A stretch of 64,000 nt of DNA from Cumulibacter manganitolerans (GTDB taxonomy: Bacteria > Actinomycetota > Actinomycetes > Mycobacteriales > Antricoccaceae). Within the stretch, counting starts at the first letter, position 1. Each line of letters starts with the position of its first letter. The stretch spans positions 1 to 64,000 of the forward strand of contig NZ_WBKP01000005.1 of the NCBI RefSeq assembly GCF_009602465.1, written 5' to 3'. Below are positions 36,265-45,371 of the stretch, piece by piece. The notes beneath the pieces are model-generated. The model did not search any database. It saw only the letters and a program-made list of their open reading frames with translations, and had not been told where the DNA came from. The position numbers and the translations under genes were made by a program.

Positions 36265-37119
36265 CTAGTCGAACGCCGGCGACTCGTGCCGGCTGCGCTT
36301 GAGCTCGAAGAAGTGCGGGAAGGACGCCAGCTTGACGGCGCCGTCCCACACCGTGCCGGCCTCCTCGCCGCGCGGGATGCGCGACAGCACCGGCCCGAAG
36401 AAGGCGACCCCGTTCACGTGGATCGTCGGCGTGCCGACATCGTCGCCGACCTTGTCCATGCCCTCGTGGTGCGAGCGACGGAGCTCGTCGTCGTACTTGC
36501 CCGAGCGGGCGGCCTTGGCCAGCGACGTCGGGAGCCCCGCCTCCTCGAGCGACTCGGTGAGGATCTTCGCGAAGTCCTTGCGGCCCTCGTTGTGGATGCG
36601 CGTGCCCATCGCCGTGTAGAGCGTCGGAAGCACCTCGTCGCCGTGGTCGCGAGCCGCGGCGATCAGCACCCGCACCGGTCCCCAGGCCTTCTTCATGAGT
36701 GCGGCGTACGACGGCGGCAGGTCGCGACCCTCGTTGAGCACCGCGAGGCTCATCACGTGGAAGCTCACGTCGATGTCGCGGACCGCCTCCGCCTCCAGGA
36801 TCCAGCGGGAGGTGATCCAGCACCACGGGCACAGCGGGTCGAACCAGAAGTCGACGCGGTCGTTGGCGGAGCCGGTGGTGAGCACGTCGGCGGCGTGGAT
36901 CGATGCCTCGACCTCGCCCGGGCGCGGGGCGCCCAGAGCGTCGCCCTGCGGAGCCGTGGTGCTGTGGTCGTCCTTGGCTGCCTTCAGCTTCTTGGCCACC
37001 TTCGCCTTGGCGGAGGACGAGCCGACGTCCTTCTTGGCCGCCTTGGTCTCCTTGGACTTCTTCTTGGCCTTCTTGCTCTTGAGCTCGTCGGCCTTCTCGG
37101 CGTCCTTCTTCTTGCCCAT
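36265..37119 (-). CDS. DsbA-like (Rv2466c-type) mycothiol-dependent oxidoreductase with Lys-rich extension
   Basis: 284 aa. The core from residue ~80 matches the mycobacterial Rv2466c family, ~207 aa: [17 protein letters not shown] with CPWC active site at ~97-100, GPVRVLIAA, and [22 protein letters not shown], the cis-Pro loop. Rv2466c is a mycothiol-dependent reductase. The first ~55 residues are an added Lys/Ala/Ser-rich disordered segment ([19 protein letters not shown]). ATG has GGAG 7 bases upstream, so the extension appears genuine; GTG codons just before the core are possible internal starts. Confidence 0.9.
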   Translation of the reverse strand: MGKKKDAEKADELKSKKAKKKSKETKAAKKDVGSSSAKAKVAKKLKAAKDDHSTTAPQGDALGAPRPGEVEASIHAADVLTTGSANDRVDFWFDPLCPWCWITSRWILEAEAVRDIDVSFHVMSLAVLNEGRDLPPSYAALMKKAWGPVRVLIAAARDHGDEVLPTLYTAMGTRIHNEGRKDFAKILTESLEEAGLPTSLAKAARSGKYDDELRRSHHEGMDKVGDDVGTPTIHVNGVAFFGPVLSRIPRGEEAGTVWDGAVKLASFPHFFELKRSRHESPAFD

Positions 37120-37262
37120 GGTCGGCTCCGTCGTCTCTCGCGAATGAATCCGAGCATGATCCTATGGCAGGATCGACCGCGGTCGCCCGACCCGCGGGCG
37201 GTCTGTCCGTTCGCCGCTGCGCGATCCGCACGCAGCGGCATCGACTCGAAGGACGTTGGCCA

Positions 37263-39806
37263 GTGGCACATCCGAACCTCACCCGCGACCAGGCACGTGA
37301 ACGCTCGTCGCTGATCCAGACGCAGGCGTACGACGTCGCGATCGACCTGACCGACGGCGCGGGCAAACCGGGCGATCGGACGTTCCGGGTGCGCGCGACC
37401 GTCACCTTCGACGCGACGCCGGGTTCATCGACGTTCATCGATGTGGTCGCGGACGCGATCCATGAGGCGACCCTGAACGGGCAGCCGGTCGACACCTCCG
37501 CGTACCGGGCCGAGGACGGCCTCGCGCTGAGCGGGCTCGCCGAGCACAACGAGCTGGTCCTCGACGTGGACTGCCTCTACACCAACACCGGCGAGGGCCT
37601 GCACCGCTTCGTGGACCCGAGCGACAACGAGACGTACCTCTACTCGCAGTTCGAGACGGCGAACGCGAAGCTGATGTTCCCGTGCTTCGACCAGCCCGAC
37701 CTCAAGGCGACCTTCACCTTCCACGTCACCGCGCCGCAGGGCTGGCAGGTGATCTCCAACGGCTCGCCCGAGCGGACCACCGATCACGCCAACGGATCGA
37801 AGACCGTCGATTTCAGCCGAACGAAGCCGATGTCGACGTACATCACCGCGCTGATCGCCGGCCCGTTCCATCACGTGCACGACGCGCACGACGAGATCGA
37901 GCTGGGCATCTACTGCCGGTCGTCCCTCGGCAAGTTCCTCGACGCCGACGAGATCTTCGAGGTCACCAAGCAGGGATTCGACTTCTTCCAGAGCCTGTTC
38001 GACTTCCGCTACCCGTTCGGCAAGTACGACCAGCTGTTCGTGCCGGAGTTCAACTTCGGTGCGATGGAGAACGCCGGCGCGATCACGTTCCGCGACGACT
38101 ACGTCTTCCAGTCGAAGGTCACCGAGTACCGGCTCGAGCGCCGCGCCGAGACGATCCTGCACGAGATGGCGCACATGTGGTTCGGCGACCTCGTCACCAT
38201 GAAGTGGTGGGACGACCTGTGGCTGAACGAGTCGTTCGCGACCTACGCGTCGGTGCACTGCCAGGCCGAGGCGACGAAGTACACTAGCGCGTGGACGACG
38301 TTCGCCAACGTGGAGAAGACCTGGGCCTACGACCAGGACACCAAGTCGACCACCCACCCGATCTCCGCCGACATGGTCGACATCCAGGCGGTCGAGGTCA
38401 ACTTCGACGGGATCACGTACGCGAAGGGCGCCTCGGTGCTCAAGCAGCTCGTCGCGTACGTCGGCCAGGAGGCCTTCTTCGCCGCGCTGCGCGAGTACTT
38501 CAAGAAGCACCAGTACGGCAACACCGAGCTGCAGGACCTGTTCGACGAGCTGGAGGCGGCGAGCGGCCGCGATCTGTCGTGGTGGGCGCAGCAGTGGCTG
38601 GAGACCTCGCAGGTGAACACCCTGCGTCCCCTGGTCGAGACCGACGCCGACGGGGTGGTGACGGCGTTCGCCATCGAGCAGACGGCGGTCCCCGAGCATC
38701 CGACGCTGCGCACCCACCGCCTGGCGATCGGCTGCTACGAGCTGGACGGCGACCGGCTGGTGCGCACCGACCGCATCGAGCTGGACGTGGAGGGCCCGCG
38801 CACCGACGTGCCCGCGCTCGTCGGGCGGCCGCGGGCCGCGCTGTACCTCGTCAACGACGATGATCTCGCGTACGCCAAGGTGCGCTTCGACCCCGAGTCA
38901 CTGGCGTTCCTGCTGGAGAACATCGCCCGGTTCACCGAGTCGCTGCCGCGAGCGCTGTGCTGGGGAGCCGCCTGGGACATGACCCGGGACGGCGAGATGC
39001 GCGCCCGCGACTACCTGGCGCTGTTCCTGGCCGGGGTCGGCAGCGAGCAGACGATGTCGGTCATCCAGACGCTCTCGGCGCAGGCGCAGACGGCCGTGAC
39101 CGCGTACGGCGCCCCCGACTGGTCGGCGAGCGGCGCCGAGCAGCTGGCCGACTTCGCCTGGCAGCAGACGGCGGCGGCCGCACCGGGCAGCGACGCGCAG
39201 GTGCACTGGTCGCGGGTGTTCGCCTCGACCGCGGTGACCGACGCCCAGCTGGACCGCCTGGCCGCCATCGTCTCCGGCGCCGAGGTGGTCGAGGGCCTGG
39301 CGATGGACCTCGACACGCGGTGGGCGCTGCTCACGCCGCTGGTCGCGGCCGGCCGCGCCGGGGACGCCGAGATCGACGCGGCCCTGGAGGTCGACCCGGG
39401 CGACGTCGCCCAGCGACGCGCCGCCACCGCCCGCGCCGTCCGCGCCACGGCGCAGGCGAAGGCGGACGCCTGGGCGGCCACGGTGGAGGACGACACGCTG
39501 ACCAACTACCTGCACGAGGCGACCGCGCTCGGGTTCTACTCCTGGCGGCAGTACGACCTGACCCGTCCGTACCGCCAGAAGTACTTCGGCGCGCTCGATC
39601 AGGTCTGGAAGGACCGCTCGTCGGCGATCGCGCAGCAGGTCACCGAGCTGCTGTTCCCGCGGTTGATCGAGCAGGACACCGTGGACGCCGCCAACGAGTG
39701 GCTCGCCGCGGGCGGCCACAACCCGGCCGCCGCCCGGCTGGTCAACGAGCAGCGCGACTCCATCGCCCGCGCGCTGGCCTGCCGGCTGCGGGACGCCCAG
39801 CCCTAG
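37263..39806 (+). CDS. pepN: Aminopeptidase N (M1 family)
   Basis: 847 aa. Zinc aminopeptidase removing N-terminal residues from peptides. GAMENAG substrate loop at ~266-272, zinc motif HEMAH (300-304) with Glu323 18 residues later (LNESFA), and Tyr in the following domain. C-terminal ERAP1-like helical domain. GTG start with GAAGGA upstream; the frame opens ~100 bases earlier without a site. Divergent from the DsbA-like gene, ends at a large palindrome. Confidence 0.95.
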   Translation: MAHPNLTRDQARERSSLIQTQAYDVAIDLTDGAGKPGDRTFRVRATVTFDATPGSSTFIDVVADAIHEATLNGQPVDTSAYRAEDGLALSGLAEHNELVLDVDCLYTNTGEGLHRFVDPSDNETYLYSQFETANAKLMFPCFDQPDLKATFTFHVTAPQGWQVISNGSPERTTDHANGSKTVDFSRTKPMSTYITALIAGPFHHVHDAHDEIELGIYCRSSLGKFLDADEIFEVTKQGFDFFQSLFDFRYPFGKYDQLFVPEFNFGAMENAGAITFRDDYVFQSKVTEYRLERRAETILHEMAHMWFGDLVTMKWWDDLWLNESFATYASVHCQAEATKYTSAWTTFANVEKTWAYDQDTKSTTHPISADMVDIQAVEVNFDGITYAKGASVLKQLVAYVGQEAFFAALREYFKKHQYGNTELQDLFDELEAASGRDLSWWAQQWLETSQVNTLRPLVETDADGVVTAFAIEQTAVPEHPTLRTHRLAIGCYELDGDRLVRTDRIELDVEGPRTDVPALVGRPRAALYLVNDDDLAYAKVRFDPESLAFLLENIARFTESLPRALCWGAAWDMTRDGEMRARDYLALFLAGVGSEQTMSVIQTLSAQAQTAVTAYGAPDWSASGAEQLADFAWQQTAAAAPGSDAQVHWSRVFASTAVTDAQLDRLAAIVSGAEVVEGLAMDLDTRWALLTPLVAAGRAGDAEIDAALEVDPGDVAQRRAATARAVRATAQAKADAWAATVEDDTLTNYLHEATALGFYSWRQYDLTRPYRQKYFGALDQVWKDRSSAIAQQVTELLFPRLIEQDTVDAANEWLAAGGHNPAAARLVNEQRDSIARALACRLRDAQP

Positions 39807-39812
39807 ACGCGC

Positions 39813-39871
39813 TTCTGCGGTGGAGTAGCGCACGCTAATCGCGAGATAGCGTGCGCTACTGCACCGCAGAA
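39813..39871. terminator. Long palindrome between convergent pepN and DUF5130 genes
   Basis: 25-base arms with 24 of 25 positions paired, 9-base loop; the inner arm is AGTAGCGCACGCTA. It begins 7 bases after the pepN stop and ends 10 bases before the stop of the facing gene, so it can terminate both. The sequence is not related to the 65-bp palindrome family. Confidence 0.8.
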
Positions 39872-39881
39872 CGAAGAAGGT

Positions 39882-40307
39882 CTAGCGCTCGATCGGGTGG
39901 CCGGCCTGGTCGGAGAGCATCCGAAGCCCGTTGACGATGCCGCCGACCAGGTCGCCGCCCTGGAAGCTCGACACCATCGACGCGACGGCGAGCTGGCAGG
40001 CGCGATCGGTGAGCCGCTTCGCGGCGTGCTCACCGACGCCGATCTCGACGGCGTGCTCGTTCGGCGACACCGCGACCAGGCAGGTGTTCGCCGCCTGCGC
40101 ACCGAAGGAGCGGTGCCGGGCGGCGACGCCGCCCCGTCGATCGGGGCCGAGGTCGCCGATGTAGATGGAGAAGTTGATGTCGGACTCGCGGGACGACATC
40201 GTGATCGCCTCGGAGAGCCGGTCCATCTCCTTGAAGGTGAACGGACCGGTGTTGCCCTTGGGGCCGTAGCCGAGCGGCGGGGTGTTGGGTGCTGAGTGCG
40301 TTGCCAT
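39882..40307 (-). CDS. DUF5130 family protein, likely PRSAF1-like respiratory supercomplex factor
   Basis: 141 aa. TPM-like fold: FTFKEMDRLSEAITMSSRESDINFSIYIGDL, then NTCLVAVSPNEHAVEIGVGEHAAKRL and a C-terminal helix. As I recall, the M. smegmatis neighbour-equivalent (MSMEG_4692, PRSAF1) copurifies with the cytochrome bcc-aa3 supercomplex. Located 16 bases after ctaJ in the same operon; ATG with GAGGAG upstream. Function beyond association is unknown. Confidence 0.82.
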   Translation of the reverse strand: MATHSAPNTPPLGYGPKGNTGPFTFKEMDRLSEAITMSSRESDINFSIYIGDLGPDRRGGVAARHRSFGAQAANTCLVAVSPNEHAVEIGVGEHAAKRLTDRACQLAVASMVSSFQGGDLVGGIVNGLRMLSDQAGHPIER

Positions 40308-40323
40308 CAGTGAGTTCTCCTCG

Positions 40324-40587
40324 TTACCAGGTGCCGCTCGCGCCGCCGACCATGGTGGCCGACGGGGCGTGCTCAGGGCCGGCCTCGATCGCGTGGGCCG
40401 GACGATGTACCGCCGCGCCTTCGCGCGGGTGGCCGACGAACCACAGCGGCTGATGCCACTCCTCGCCGAGCTTGTAGGTGCCCGCGGACGCGGTGTCGCG
40501 CGAGGTCACGTAGGCCAGCAGGTAGCACAGCGCGAGAACGACGGCCGGACCGCCGACGAACAGCAGGAGGGCGTGAACGAGGCTCAT
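40324..40587 (-). CDS. ctaJ: Small membrane protein, CtaJ-like aa3 oxidase subunit
   Basis: 87 aa. One transmembrane helix (residues ~4-27) followed by TSRDTASAGTYKLGEEWHQPLWF and a Pro/Ala-rich soluble tail. Gene order (amidase, this gene, DUF5130, pepN) matches the place of ctaJ in mycobacteria, where CtaJ is an accessory subunit of the aa3 cytochrome oxidase. TAGATT lies 8 bases before the ATG and overlaps the amidase stop codon, so the pair may have its own leaderless promoter. Too short to be listed easily but strongly supported by context. Confidence 0.75.
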   Translation of the reverse strand: MSLVHALLLFVGGPAVVLALCYLLAYVTSRDTASAGTYKLGEEWHQPLWFVGHPREGAAVHRPAHAIEAGPEHAPSATMVGGASGTW

Positions 40588-40598
40588 GCCTACAGAAT

Positions 40599-42023
40599 CT
40601 AGCCGATCGTGTCGTCGTTCCATATCGGCGGTACGCGCTCGCGCCACGGCGCCGCCTGCTCGAGCTGCGCGGCGACCGAGAGCAGCGTCCACTCGTCGGC
40701 CGGTCGTCCCACCAGCATCATGCCTATCGGCAGTCCTTGCGAGCTCATGTGCAGCGGCAGGCTGATGGCGGGCTGTCCGGAGACGTTGTAGATGGACGTG
40801 AACGCCGAGTACCGCTTCTGCCGCTCGAAGTCCTCGGCCGGGTCGTCTCCATACCAGTCGACGGGGCGGGCGACGTCCGTGGTCACCGGGCACAGCACAA
40901 CGTCGTACGGCGCGAGCCGCCGCACGACCGATCGCCCGGCCTCCCCCATCGCGATGTGGGCGAGCATCGCCTGCTGACCGCTCAGCGCCATGCCCTGCGC
41001 GCGCAGCCACCGGGTCAGCGGCTTCAGGTGCGCCGCCTGCTCGTCGTCGAACGGCAGCGTGGTCGCCCCGAGCGCCCAGACCTTGACGAACTCCTCGATG
41101 CCGCTGGGGTCGATGGGCGCCTCGATGTCCTCGACGTCGTGGCCCAGCGACTCCAGCAGCGCCGAGGTCGCCTCCCACGCCGCGCGCACCTCGGGCGCCA
41201 CGACCGCGCCCGGGATGACCGGGTCGACGTAGCGCCCGATGCGCAGCCGGCCCGGCGACGAGCGCACCGCGTCACGGAACGTCCGCCCGGGCGGCAGCGG
41301 CGGCGCCCAGATCGCGTCCGACCGCCCGGGACCGGCCGTGATGTCGAGGAAGGCCGCGGCGTCCTCGACCGTGCGCGCCAGCGGCCCCATCACGCCGAGC
41401 CCGGCCGGGTCGACCCGGGCGCTGGTGATCCGGCCGCGGGACGTCTTCAGCCCCACCAGACCGCAGGCGGCCGCCGGGCTGCGGACCGACCCGCCGCCGT
41501 CGGAGCCCTGGGCCATCGGCAGCAGCCCCGACGCCACCGCGGCGGCGGCGCCGCCGGAGGATCCGCTGGCCAGCCGGCCGAGGTCCCACGGCGTCCGGGC
41601 GGTGGGGCCGACGTCGTTGATGGTCCAGCAGGGAAAGCCGAACTCGGGGGTCTGGGTCTTCCCGAGGCTGATCATCCCGCCGTCGAAGATCCGCTGGATC
41701 GCCTCGTCGGTCTCCGGGGCGACGAAGTCGCGCATGAGCGCGGTGCCGCAGGTCGTCCGGACGCCGGCGACGTTCGACAGGTCTTTGATGCCGGTGGGCA
41801 CGCCGTGCAGCAGCGGCAGGTCGGCACCCTCGCGCACCGCGCGCTCCGCGTCCTTCGCGCCGGTCCGCGCGGCGTCCGCCGTCAGCGTGACGAAGGCGCC
41901 GACCGTGTCGTTGTGCCGGTCGATCCGGTCCAGGTAGTGCTCGACCAGCTCGACCGGCGAGATCTCACGCCGCGCGACGGCAGCGGCCTGCTCGAGCGCG
42001 CTGAGATCGTGAAGGGATGACAT
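40599..42023 (-). CDS. Amidase signature family hydrolase
   Basis: 474 aa. Amidase-signature triad: Lys80 (GIKDLS), cis-Ser155 (SGSSGG) and nucleophile Ser179 (SDGGGSVR). Related to GatA but without the GatB/C partners, so a free amidase hydrolysing a small amide is likely. ATG lies 7 bases after TACGTT. Followed by ctaJ after 11 bases, though the functional link is unclear. Divergent from kynureninase, with start codons only 35 bases apart. Confidence 0.9.
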   Translation of the reverse strand: MSSLHDLSALEQAAAVARREISPVELVEHYLDRIDRHNDTVGAFVTLTADAARTGAKDAERAVREGADLPLLHGVPTGIKDLSNVAGVRTTCGTALMRDFVAPETDEAIQRIFDGGMISLGKTQTPEFGFPCWTINDVGPTARTPWDLGRLASGSSGGAAAAVASGLLPMAQGSDGGGSVRSPAAACGLVGLKTSRGRITSARVDPAGLGVMGPLARTVEDAAAFLDITAGPGRSDAIWAPPLPPGRTFRDAVRSSPGRLRIGRYVDPVIPGAVVAPEVRAAWEATSALLESLGHDVEDIEAPIDPSGIEEFVKVWALGATTLPFDDEQAAHLKPLTRWLRAQGMALSGQQAMLAHIAMGEAGRSVVRRLAPYDVVLCPVTTDVARPVDWYGDDPAEDFERQKRYSAFTSIYNVSGQPAISLPLHMSSQGLPIGMMLVGRPADEWTLLSVAAQLEQAAPWRERVPPIWNDDTIG

Positions 42024-42030
42024 GCAGGTC

Positions 42031-42036
42031 AACGTA
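42031..42036 (-). promoter_or_regulatory. Candidate -10 box for leaderless amidase gene
   Basis: TACGTT on the minus strand, 7 bases before the ATG. It lies in the 35-base gap shared with kynU. Confidence 0.4.
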
Positions 42037-42058
42037 TCCGGTGCGCGAGAATTGGACC

Positions 42059-43333
42059 ATGCCGACCAACGACGCCCCGCCGTACGAGCTGTCACGGGAT
42101 TTCGCGCGCGCCCTCGATGCGCAGAACCCGCTGCGGGCGCACCGCGAGCTGTTCGTGCGCGACGACGCGACCGTCTACCTCGACGGCAACAGCCTCGGCC
42201 GGCTGCCCCGCGCCACCGCCGACCGGCTGGCGACGGTCGTCCGCGACGAGTGGGGTCGTGACCTGATCCAGTCCTGGCCGCGCTGGCTGGAGCGCTGCAC
42301 GACGGTCGCCGACCGGCTCGGCCGCGCGGTGCTGGGCGTCGACCCCGGGCAGGTCGCGCTGGCCGACTCCACCACCGTCAGCCTGTTCAAGGTGCTGAGC
42401 GCGGCGATCGGGCTGCGCCCCGGACGGCGGACCATCCTCATCGAGGCCGACTCCTTCCCGACCGACCACTACGTCGTGCAGGGCCTCGCGCGGCAGCACG
42501 GCATGCGCGTCGTGGTGGTGCAGAGCGACATCGACGGCGGCCTGAGCCCCGCCCAGGTGGAGGCGGTACTGAGCGACGACGTGGCGCTGGCCTGCTTCTG
42601 CCACGTCTCCTACCGCTCCGGTGCTCTCGCCGACATGACGGCGATCACCGCCCTGCTGCACGCGCGCGGGGCGCTCGCGGTGTGGGACCTGTGCCATTCT
42701 GCGGGCGCCGTCCGCACGCCGCTGGCCGAGTCGGACGCCGACTTCGCGGTCGGCTGCACCTACAAGTACCTCAACAGCGGCCCGGGGGCCCCGGCGTTCC
42801 TCTACGTGCGCCGCGACCTGATCAGCGAGTGCGACCAGCCGATCTGGGGCTGGTTCGGGCAGGCCGACCAGTTCGCGATGGGCCAGACGTACGAGCCGGT
42901 CGAGACGATCGAGCGATTCCTGTCGGGGACGCCGCCGATGCTCGGGGTGACGGCCGTCGAGGAAGGCGTACGGACCATCGCGGACGCCGGCATCGAGGCG
43001 CTCGAAACCGGCGGGCGGCTGCTCACAGGGTATGCGCTCAAGCTGACCGACGAGTGGCTCGCCCCGCTCGGCTGGCGCGTCGCCTCGCCCCGGCCGGCCG
43101 GACGCCGCGGTGCGCACCTGACGCTGCATCACGCGGCGGCCTGGCAGGTCAACCAGGCACTCATCGCGCGGGGCATCGTGCCGGACTTCCGCACGCCGGA
43201 CCGGTTGCGGCTCGGGATGGCGCCGTTGACCACGTCGTTCGAGGACGTCTGGGCGGGCTTCGATGCCATCCGCGAGATCACTCATCAGCGCGAGTACGAG
43301 CGCTACCCCGCCGAACGGGCCCGCGTCACCTGA
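42059..43333 (+). CDS. kynU: Kynureninase
   Basis: 424 aa PLP-dependent enzyme splitting kynurenine into anthranilate and alanine. DGNSLGRLP near the N terminus (~41-49), DLCHSAGA (~216) for the PLP Asp, and the Schiff-base Lys236 in GCTYKYLNSGPGAP; C-terminal PDFRTPDRLRLGMAPL. All are kynureninase signatures. No tryptophan dioxygenase or formamidase gene is in the window. The adjacent amidase could in principle act as a formamidase, but amidase-signature enzymes are not known for that step. Confidence 0.93.
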   Translation: MPTNDAPPYELSRDFARALDAQNPLRAHRELFVRDDATVYLDGNSLGRLPRATADRLATVVRDEWGRDLIQSWPRWLERCTTVADRLGRAVLGVDPGQVALADSTTVSLFKVLSAAIGLRPGRRTILIEADSFPTDHYVVQGLARQHGMRVVVVQSDIDGGLSPAQVEAVLSDDVALACFCHVSYRSGALADMTAITALLHARGALAVWDLCHSAGAVRTPLAESDADFAVGCTYKYLNSGPGAPAFLYVRRDLISECDQPIWGWFGQADQFAMGQTYEPVETIERFLSGTPPMLGVTAVEEGVRTIADAGIEALETGGRLLTGYALKLTDEWLAPLGWRVASPRPAGRRGAHLTLHHAAAWQVNQALIARGIVPDFRTPDRLRLGMAPLTTSFEDVWAGFDAIREITHQREYERYPAERARVT

Positions 43334-43349
43334 GCCCGGCTCGCCGGGC
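43334..43349. terminator. Small hairpin after kynU
   Basis: 7-bp perfect stem (GCCCGGC / GCCGGGC), 2-base loop, directly past the kynU stop; between convergent genes. Confidence 0.35.
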
Positions 43350-43374
43350 CTCCCCTGCCGGCCGGCGGATCGCG

Positions 43375-44316
43375 CTAGTAGCGCGAGCGGAAGACCTTGC
43401 GGGGGCGGCCGGACCGGCCGTCGCTGTGCTCCTCGCTGCTGACCGCACCGGCGCGCTCCAGCTCGTTGAAGACCTGGACCAGCCGGGAGCGCGTCCAACC
43501 GGTCGCCGCCTGCAGGCCGACGTCGGACGCGCTCGACGGCCCGCGCTCGACCAGCTCGTCGAGCAGCATCGCTGCGGGGCGGGACAGGCTCCGGGCCAGC
43601 TCGCGCCGCAGGTACGACGCTCGCTGGAGGTCGTCCGGGTCCACGCCCTCGAGCACGATGCGCCGGGCCGCCCGCACGAGGGCCCGCGGGTTGCCGTTCG
43701 CCGAGTCGACCGCGATGCGCAGCGCGTGGCCGCTCAGCTCGTCCTTGGTCGTACGGCGGCGCAGCAGGCTCGCCGCCTGCACGTCGGTCAGCGGGCCGAG
43801 CTCGATGACCACGTCGAAGAAGTCGGCGGCCGGTGATGCGGCGAGCGTGGCGTGGTCCTGCTGGTGGCACGTCACGACCCACGGCACCGGCACCTGCCAC
43901 ATCTCGTCGCGGTGCCGGCCGAAGGCGTCGAGCAGCAGCGACAGCGGTGCGTTGTCCACCAGAACGACGACGTCGGACGGCGCCTCGGCGAACCGCGCGA
44001 ACCGCGCGTACGCCGACGCCCCGCCCACCACGGCCATGCCGGGCACCAGCTCTCCGAGCGACTCGTGCAGCAGATCCTCGGCCGAATCGAGGGTCGCCGC
44101 GTTGACGAAGCGCGGGTAGCAGGCGTGCTCGCGGGGCAGGCGCCGAAGCAGCTGGTGCAGGGTCGTGGTGGCGCCGGATCCCGGCTCTCCGACGAGCAGG
44201 ACGTTCAGTGCGCGCCGCGCCGCGTCCTCGACGACGTCGAGCTCGGCACTGCGCTCGACCACCAGGCTGCGGTCGGCCGAGGTGGACAGCAGCGGGCGGT
44301 TGGAGAGTGCGGCCAC
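43375..44316 (-). CDS. AAA/STAND-like ATPase-fold protein with winged helix, degenerate Walker motifs
   Basis: 313 aa. The N-terminal ~230 residues look like an ORC/STAND-type ATPase: VLLVGEPGSGATTTL (~39-53), VVVLVDNAP (~117-124), FDVVIELGPLTD, and GNPRALVRAARR (sensor-2-like). The Walker A lysine is Ala49 and the acidic residue after the Walker B Asp is Asn122, so ATP hydrolysis is doubtful. The C-terminal ~80 residues form a winged helix (LDELVERGPSSASDVGLQAATGWTRSRLVQVFNEL). A DNA-binding regulator is likely (inference). GTG start; a perfect palindrome lies just upstream. Confidence 0.75.
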   Translation of the reverse strand: MAALSNRPLLSTSADRSLVVERSAELDVVEDAARRALNVLLVGEPGSGATTTLHQLLRRLPREHACYPRFVNAATLDSAEDLLHESLGELVPGMAVVGGASAYARFARFAEAPSDVVVLVDNAPLSLLLDAFGRHRDEMWQVPVPWVVTCHQQDHATLAASPAADFFDVVIELGPLTDVQAASLLRRRTTKDELSGHALRIAVDSANGNPRALVRAARRIVLEGVDPDDLQRASYLRRELARSLSRPAAMLLDELVERGPSSASDVGLQAATGWTRSRLVQVFNELERAGAVSSEEHSDGRSGRPRKVFRSRY

Positions 44317-44327
44317 TCACTTACTCT

Positions 44328-44340
44328 ACTTACAGTAAGT
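44328..44340. promoter_or_regulatory. Perfect 13-bp palindrome, candidate operator
   Basis: ACTTACAGTAAGT, 11 bases before the GTG of the winged-helix gene; a further ACTTACT arm overlaps on the gene side. Strikingly AT-rich for this genome. Probably an operator for autoregulation or for the divergent mscS gene. Confidence 0.5.
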
Positions 44341-44431
44341 TTTGTCAGTCAACTGGATCACAGCGTCCCGGCGGTCCGGTGACGTGGGCAGCACCACGCC
44401 GGCGGCTCAATCTCCGCCCAGCAGGCGCGCC

Positions 44432-44437
44432 TAGAGT
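44432..44437 (+). promoter_or_regulatory. Candidate -10 box for leaderless mscS gene
   Basis: TAGAGT 6 bases before the GTG at 44444. Confidence 0.45.
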
Positions 44438-44443
44438 GGTCGG

Positions 44444-45364
44444 GTGACTTTCTCCGACCTGCACGCCCTCGCCACCGAGACCTTGATAGACGCCAACGAG
44501 GCGCTGGTGACCGCGGGACGGATCGCGATCATCGTGGTCGTCGCGGTCATCGCCCGGCTGCTGATGCAGCGCGCGGTACGCCGGCTGACCCAGCGGTCGA
44601 TCGACGGAAAGATGCCGGTGATGCTCAGCCCGCTGCGGGGCCGCGCCCGCAAGGTCGTCGTCGCCGCCACCGGGCTCGGCGACGAGCGTCGCCGGCAGCG
44701 GGCCGAGACCATCCGCAGCGTGCTCGGCAGCGCCATCTCGATCCTCGTCGTGACCGTCGCCTCGATCCTGGTCCTCGGCGAGCTCGGCATCAATCTCGCG
44801 CCGATCGTGGCCAGCGCGGGCATCGTCGGCGTCGCGCTGGGCTTCGGCGCGCAGAACCTGGTCAAGGACTACCTGAACGGCATCTTCATGATTCTCGAGG
44901 ACCAGTACGGCGTGGGCGACGTCGTCGACATCGGCGAGGCGGTCGGCACGATCGAGGCGGTCGGGCTGCGCACGACGCGGGTCCGCGATGTCGAGGGCGT
45001 CATCTGGTACGTCCGCAACGGCGAGATCCTGCGCGTGGCCAACCACAGCCAGGGCACCGCGAGCGTCATCGTGGACATGCCGGTCGCGCACGGCACCGAC
45101 CTCGACCTCGCCCAGGCGGAGATGCGCCGCGTCCTCGATGAGATGGCCGGCGCGGACGTCGAGAAAGACGCCCTCCTCTCGCCCCCCGAGGTGCTCGGCG
45201 TCCAGTCCGTGAGCGCGGTGGGCATCACCCTGCGGGCCGTGCTGACCGTGAGCCCCGACGAGCGCTACCGTGTCGCGCGAGAAGCCAAGCAGCGGATCTC
45301 CGCGGCCTTCACCACGGCAGGCATCTCCGCACCGGCGGTATCCTTCCCCGGAGCGGACAAGTAG
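44444..45364 (+). CDS. Small-conductance mechanosensitive channel (MscS family)
   Basis: 306 aa. Three membrane segments (~20-45, ~95-115, ~120-145); the pore helix [26 protein letters not shown] carries the Gly/Ala packing of MscS TM3, followed by the beta domain [30 protein letters not shown] with the conserved FxxxGDxV-type pattern, and a C-terminal alpha/beta domain. Releases solutes on osmotic downshock. GTG start after TAGAGT. Seven bases upstream of glbO; likely one transcript. Confidence 0.92.
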   Translation: MTFSDLHALATETLIDANEALVTAGRIAIIVVVAVIARLLMQRAVRRLTQRSIDGKMPVMLSPLRGRARKVVVAATGLGDERRRQRAETIRSVLGSAISILVVTVASILVLGELGINLAPIVASAGIVGVALGFGAQNLVKDYLNGIFMILEDQYGVGDVVDIGEAVGTIEAVGLRTTRVRDVEGVIWYVRNGEILRVANHSQGTASVIVDMPVAHGTDLDLAQAEMRRVLDEMAGADVEKDALLSPPEVLGVQSVSAVGITLRAVLTVSPDERYRVAREAKQRISAAFTTAGISAPAVSFPGADK

Positions 45365-45371
45365 GAGGATC

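Noticed and set aside
42059-43333. Kynurenine-pathway gene cluster
   Set aside because: Only kynureninase is recognisable; dioxygenase, formamidase and monooxygenase genes are absent.
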